From the NCBI GenBank assembly GCA_903813345.2, contig CAIIXF020000010.1, positions 28,976,425 to 29,040,424 of the forward strand: a stretch of DNA of 64,000 nt, in the 5' to 3' direction. This document shows positions 59,528 through 64,000 of this stretch, in pieces. The translations under genes and the position numbers were made by a program. Under the pieces are notes generated by a model. It saw nothing but the letters and a program-made list of their open reading frames with translations, ran no database searches and was not told the DNA's origin. Position 1 is the stretch's first letter; each line of letters starts with the position of its first letter. The DNA comes from Owenia fusiformis (lineage: Eukaryota; Annelida; Polychaeta; Sabellida; Oweniidae).

Positions 59528-60305
59528 TATGTAAATATAAAAACATTTTTGAAAATCTTATATTTCCAAAGTATAAAATGTCAAGACAAGGTTTTGAAGC
59601 AAGGCACAAAATCAATCATTTTTTAAGAAATATATATGCATATATTGACAAAAATATACCTTTTTAGGTACTATAAAAAATGAAAGAATATTTATTGAGC
59701 AAAAAGAGCGTAGTAATTTCACTTTCTCTGTTCTGATTGGATTAACTAATTTGCACGATTATGAGACTATGCTAGGGTGATTTATTAGATTAGCGTGTTT
59801 TAATTGATTTATGGCAAATTGTTCGTTGAACGCTTGACTACAAATCGGCGATATTAAGCTAGTGTTTTATAGCCTACAGTTTCCTCTTAATCTAATATCG
59901 AATCTAGGGAAATCATCTCCCTGAAGTTAGTAGATTTTTACAACACTATATTTTATATGTAAGACATATAAAAAGCTGTTTTCCATTTTATTTTTCTCAT
60001 GGCTTGCTCATTCTATTGACCAGGACATGGTTTCAATCAGTCCAAAGCTAAAAGTAAAACTCTGAAGATATTTAGCACTTTTTAAGAGCCACAGAGTCAA
60101 ACTCTAGCCACAAAGGGGAAAAGGGTAACCAATAGAAGACCTTGACTGAAATCACTTTAGAAACAATTTCAGATTATACCACTCAGCATATCAGTTCCTA
60201 ATAGCCACGAATCGGGTATCAACAAAGCATGTAATATTTCATAATGATAATCTCTATGTAGTTCTGAACCTTTGATTGATATGCAACAATGAAAATAGTC
60301 CCATG

Positions 60306-60480
60306 ATGGCCATGTTTTACAACTCAAAATAAAATAGAAAAGATTAGAATTATCGAACAGTAAACTAACTGGGCATGAAGTTAACGCTCTGAATAGTATT
60401 GAAATGCCAGAAAATCTGTCGCTTTATTCAAATTTTAGAGAGAAATGGAGTGAAATAACCATGAGCAGACGGATGGATAT
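60306..60480 (+). repeat. Reference copy of interspersed repeat family B (~170 bp)
   Basis: Typical layout: GGCCATGTTTTA at the left, an AAAATAGAAAAGA-type middle, a CTCTRAATTGTATTGAAATG-type core, CCAGAAAATC, TTCAAATTTTAGAGAGAAAT, and AGCAGACGGA at the right. About twenty copies lie in this window in both orientations. I see no terminal inverted repeat, poly-A tail or RNA polymerase III box, so the class is open. Confidence 0.75.
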
Positions 60481-60819
60481 ATCTGACCATCCATGGAACT
60501 ATATACAGGAACTCTCCCCCATTTGAGTTCACGTCACATATATATAGAACAGTTAATTGCAAAAAATCAATTGCTAGTGTTTTCAATGCCATTGAGTGTC
60601 AAACAAATCGTTCAGTCCAATGATTAATTGCCAGTATTTTTATAATAATAGAACATAATCTCTATAATGAGATCCAGGGGTTCCTAAGCTTTGCAAGAAT
60701 TCTATACCTTTAGAGAGTTTAATCCAATATAAGTTGATGATTGTTCTATTAAGCCCTTGTATTTCTCGCCACCACCCTTTCTCATTATGTCTGTCTTGAA
60801 ATGCTGTATTTAATATATT

Positions 60820-60978
60820 GAAACCTGCAAAGTGAAACACCTCTAATAGTGGAACACTTTTAATAGTCCAAAGACTAACTGACTTAATGTAAATGAACCT
60901 CTTGTCTAAGTAGAACAGCTCCCAAGTAGAACACTTTTCAGAGGTACCACTGGTGTTCCACTTAGACAGGTTTTACTG
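60820..60978. mobile_element. Family C (pogo-like) MITE fragment
   Basis: Phrases GAAACCTGCAAAGTGAAACA, AGTAGAACACTTTTCAGAGG and the terminus CTTAGACAGGTTTTACTG followed by TA. The left end is diverged. Confidence 0.65.
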
Positions 60979-60996
60979 TATCATAAGTACAGATAG

Positions 60997-61294
60997 TAGA
61001 GCTGGCATCGAATAGGATTTTAATGTCGACATGTCGGAGCTCTCGATCGACAACAATATCGACATTGTCGGGTCCAATGATATTCAAAACAAAAAAGAAA
61101 ATTTGAAAATGTAGGCAGTAAAACTTCACTAAAATACACCATACAGCAGGTAGTAACAAAGATTTTAATTCATAGAGAAATAGCTTATTATGTTGTGAGT
61201 TCTGACTGTCGATCAAGAGGCGTTGTGTCGACATGGGTGTCGCAGAGAGCATTCGACTGACAATCGACCATTCCGACATTTGATGCCAGCTCTA
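60997..61294. mobile_element. 298 bp hAT-like MITE with TCGA-rich interior
   Basis: Ends TAGAGCTGGCATCGAATAGG and GACATTTGATGCCAGCTCTA are inverted repeats. The interior is unusually rich in GTCGAC, TCGATCGA and CGACATGTCG. A TAGAG.TGGCA terminus suggests hAT, but I see no 8 bp target duplication, so the superfamily is tentative. Confidence 0.65.
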
Positions 61295-61474
61295 AAGGTA
61301 ATACGGTTCAATGAAATATTCAGAAAAAAACCATAATGAGGAAGTACAGTTACCCAACAGGAAATATAAAATATGAAGTCAAGTGCATTCTTATGTAATC
61401 ATCTAGGTTGATATATTTGATTACATAAATCAAAATCAGGGCATAGACCAGCGAATAAATGATAATGAGAGTCA

Positions 61475-61605
61475 TAATTTTAAAACACAAAAGTGAAGAA
61501 CTGAATGGGATTATCAATTAACAAAGTCACAAATTTTACTAAAACATATTAGACTTAAAATTTGGTGAAAAAAACTGGAATAAACATAATCAAGGTGACA
61601 TTTTA
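61475..61605 (+). repeat. Diverged copy of interspersed repeat family B
   Basis: Recognisable by the CATAATTTTAAAACACAAAA start and AACATAATCAAGGTGACATT end. Confidence 0.5.
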
Positions 61606-61761
61606 AGAAAGGGATATTTAATATTAATTAATCATTAATATATGACAGGAGAATTTATTCTGGTAACACACAATGTAGTGGCATAAATCATAGCCAATAA
61701 TTTCCTACAGGAAATACTACATAGTTTATATATTCAAATAGAGACACTATCTCCCCATATA

Positions 61762-61976
61762 CAGGGTATCCATAAAGTTTCTTTATACTTTACCAATTCA
61801 GGATTTTAGCTGTAATCTTAAGGTTTAACACCAGGTAAGGGTGTTTTCACGCTTGAGAGGCTCCAAAGGCTCGCACAAGTGCTTACTTTCAAAGCTTAAT
61901 GTATTGTCAGTTAAAATAGAATATAACTTAGTTAGTGCATCAAAAGACTTTGTAAAGATATTTTATGAACACCCTG
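61762..61976. mobile_element. 215 bp TA-flanked MITE
   Basis: Ends CAGGGTATCCATAAAGTTTC and ATATTTTATGAACACCCTG are imperfect inverted repeats, flanked by TA (61760-61761, 61977-61978). Mariner-like by terminus and target. Confidence 0.7.
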
Positions 61977-61978
61977 TA

Positions 61979-64000
61979 TAACATTATCTTCTTGATCAAC
62001 CAAACATTCAATACATACTTTTGCCTTTTACTCTTCATCTATCTCCTCTGTCATTCTTTTGGATTACTTTAATAATACAGAAAATATCAATAGCTACATT
62101 TTTATCAGGGGCTTTCTACTTACTGGTATCTAAGATTTAAAGATGTGTTCTCCAAATTTTAAGGAGAAGCCACGATTATTTGAGACTAACTGTGTCAATG
62201 ACATGACTCGGTCCAACTATCTACTGCACCAACACTGCTGAGACACTGTTTTAGACATTTCTTGTTTTTCACACGGCTGAGTTATTCATATGGCTGAGAT
62301 TAAAATCAAAGGGTGAACCATACAGACTGTGAAATAGGCCCTAATATTCATCATAACATACATCATTAATGATAACCGCCCTGGCATCTAAAATACATAT
62401 TCATCAATTCAGTTATCTATCATTCCTTTGTTCTGTGTGATTCATAAATGATTTATAATATAAAACAACAGGCCTATTACAATATTGAAAAATGTTACTG
62501 TTTTTAATTGCTATTGATAGATAATTAGGTAGTAAAACTTTGATTTGTTGAGTTGTGCTCTTTGAATGCCTCAAGCTAGCATCATTTATCATATTTCCCC
62601 TTTAAAGCATATATACGAGACATTTTCATTAAAATAAAAAGCATAGAAACAGTATGATGAAACACAAAATAAAACGAAAAAATATGGAAATCATATCAAT
62701 TCTAATTTATCAGATAATCCAAAAACAATTGGTTCGCATTCAACACTGACATATATGAACTTATTTGAGAGGGTAGATAATGTTTTTGTCATCCTTTGAA
62801 CTACACATCCTGAATTGTGTACTCAAGGAGATGCTACAACAGATGTGACAATGGGACTACAAACAGTCTACTTTCAATGTTACATGCCTGACCACCAATT
62901 GATATCGTCTTTGTTTTATCTCTACAAATGTAATACTGTTGAACTATGGTAAACAGAGCAGGACAAATTATATAAAAGCCTTAGTTAATTTGATATTCAT
63001 AGGATATCATGTCAAAATAAAAAAAACAGCATTTCTATAACAAGTGGAACAAGGCATTAACATGGAAAATGGCATCACCTGCCATTTGTTACAGACAACG
63101 ACCGCCAAAAACTGTTGAACACTGCCCATGGAAAAGTTGGAAACTATAAAAATAAGTTACGCTTCCTGGTGATGATAAAATAAAAAATCCTATTTTTGCC
63201 ATGCCAAATTGTCCAGATACAAGTACCCTAAACAAGAAATACAAGAACCATGAACTAACAGTATCTTAAACTACCAATAACCTAAAGTACTAGTTTCTTT
63301 AACTACCAATGCCCTAAACTACCAGTATCCTTCCTTCCCTATACTGTTTTCAATGGTATAAAATCTAAATGGATTTCAAATGACTTTCAACATCCCAAGG
63401 GGACTTCTCAAGTCTGGGTCAGGTCATGGGTTCAATATATAAGTACATGTATATAAATAGGAAACCAGCTTGTAATAATGCAAACATACAACTCCAATCT
63501 CAATTTGGTTTGTCCTATTATCAAAGAGACAGATATTTGAGCTTATGTTTGTGCTAAAGTTCTACACAAGTGGGAACATTTATATTTTGACTTCAGTTTT
63601 CTATTACCCCCTTTCAGTCAATAATCAGATTCTGCTTAATCTACCTAATACAATAGATTATTAAATTAAATTATAATTAAATTATTATATCAAATAAGAT
63701 ATCTCAAAACACCTTCCGAAACAGTTACACATAAAAATTCATGTATGAATATACTTATGGTAAAATTTACATATAAAGGTTTGAATTCTGCATTAACTCT
63801 AGTAACCTCGAATATTGGCAAAAGGTTTAAAGTAAGACTACTTATGACATGCCCCTAAACAAAACGACCAAAACGTCATGGTGATTGAATTTATAATAAA
63901 ACATGAAATGCAATAAATACAAATACTGATGAATAAAATTAAAATATGTAGCAGCTGCTAACATTCAAAATTAAATCTAAATTCAATAAAAATTGGGGTG
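61979..64000. other. Noncoding flank to the window end
   Basis: One family A copy at about 63046-63180 (AAGGCATTAACATGGAAAAT, ATCACCTGCCATTTGTTACA). Otherwise nothing recognised. Confidence 0.5.

Noticed and set aside
1-64000. CRISPR arrays, operons, rRNA and tRNA genes
   Set aside because: No regular spacer-repeat arrays of CRISPR type, no clustered co-directional genes, and no cloverleaf with a GGTTCRANNCC-type box noticed; the sequence is clearly eukaryotic.

Overview
The window is A+T-rich metazoan nuclear DNA. It shows GT-AG introns, sparse coding sequence and a dense population of DNA transposons, miniature inverted-repeat elements (MITEs) and an unclassified ~170 bp interspersed repeat. 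There are no operons, tRNA/rRNA genes or CRISPR arrays that I can see. The repeat repertoire (piggyBac, Tc1/mariner and pogo-like MITEs, a Helentron-like element, a foldback element, a LINE tail) resembles that of marine invertebrates. A lophotrochozoan such as a mollusc is a reasonable but unproven guess.

One protein-coding gene spans most of the window on the minus strand. I recognise it as a PDZ-domain Rho guanine-nucleotide exchange factor, orthologous to vertebrate ARHGEF11/ARHGEF12 (PDZ-RhoGEF/LARG) and fly RhoGEF2. Five exons chain with matching splice phases: 56215-54498 (start codon, 572 complete codons), 19074-18938, 18489-18385, 17743-17694 and 10597-10540. They encode about 689 residues. 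The last three exons carry a nearly complete PDZ domain. The RGS-like, DH and PH domains must lie beyond the left edge. The gene has an unusually long acidic N-terminal region in its first exon, a ~35 kb first intron, and tandem partial duplications of two of its PDZ exons. A possible alternative first exon at 7142-6965 ends in the same phase as the last PDZ exon, which would give a PDZ-less isoform.

Layout from left to right. 0-7 kb: interspersed repeats, a ~106 bp tandem array, nested MITEs. 7-10.6 kb: possible alternative first exon and the last PDZ exon in the window. 10.6-19.1 kb: introns and PDZ exons. 20.1-28.5 kb: an 8.3 kb TTAA-flanked piggyBac-like element holding a decayed transposase fragment, a pogo-like MITE and a 2 kb Helentron-like insertion. 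29.1-29.8 kb: 3' end of a LINE. 31.2-32.5 kb: a 1.26 kb inverted-repeat element. 35.2-36.0 kb: a 31 bp minisatellite split by a TTAA MITE. 40.66-40.88 kb: a compact promoter-like cluster on the plus strand. 43.15-44.88 kb: a 1.7 kb foldback element with two arms of five ~119 bp repeats around a nested MITE. 45.1-45.9 kb: an element made of GATAATTATC palindromes. 53.3-61.3 kb: further MITEs and the large first exon. Everything except the exons reads as intron, flanking or repeat sequence.
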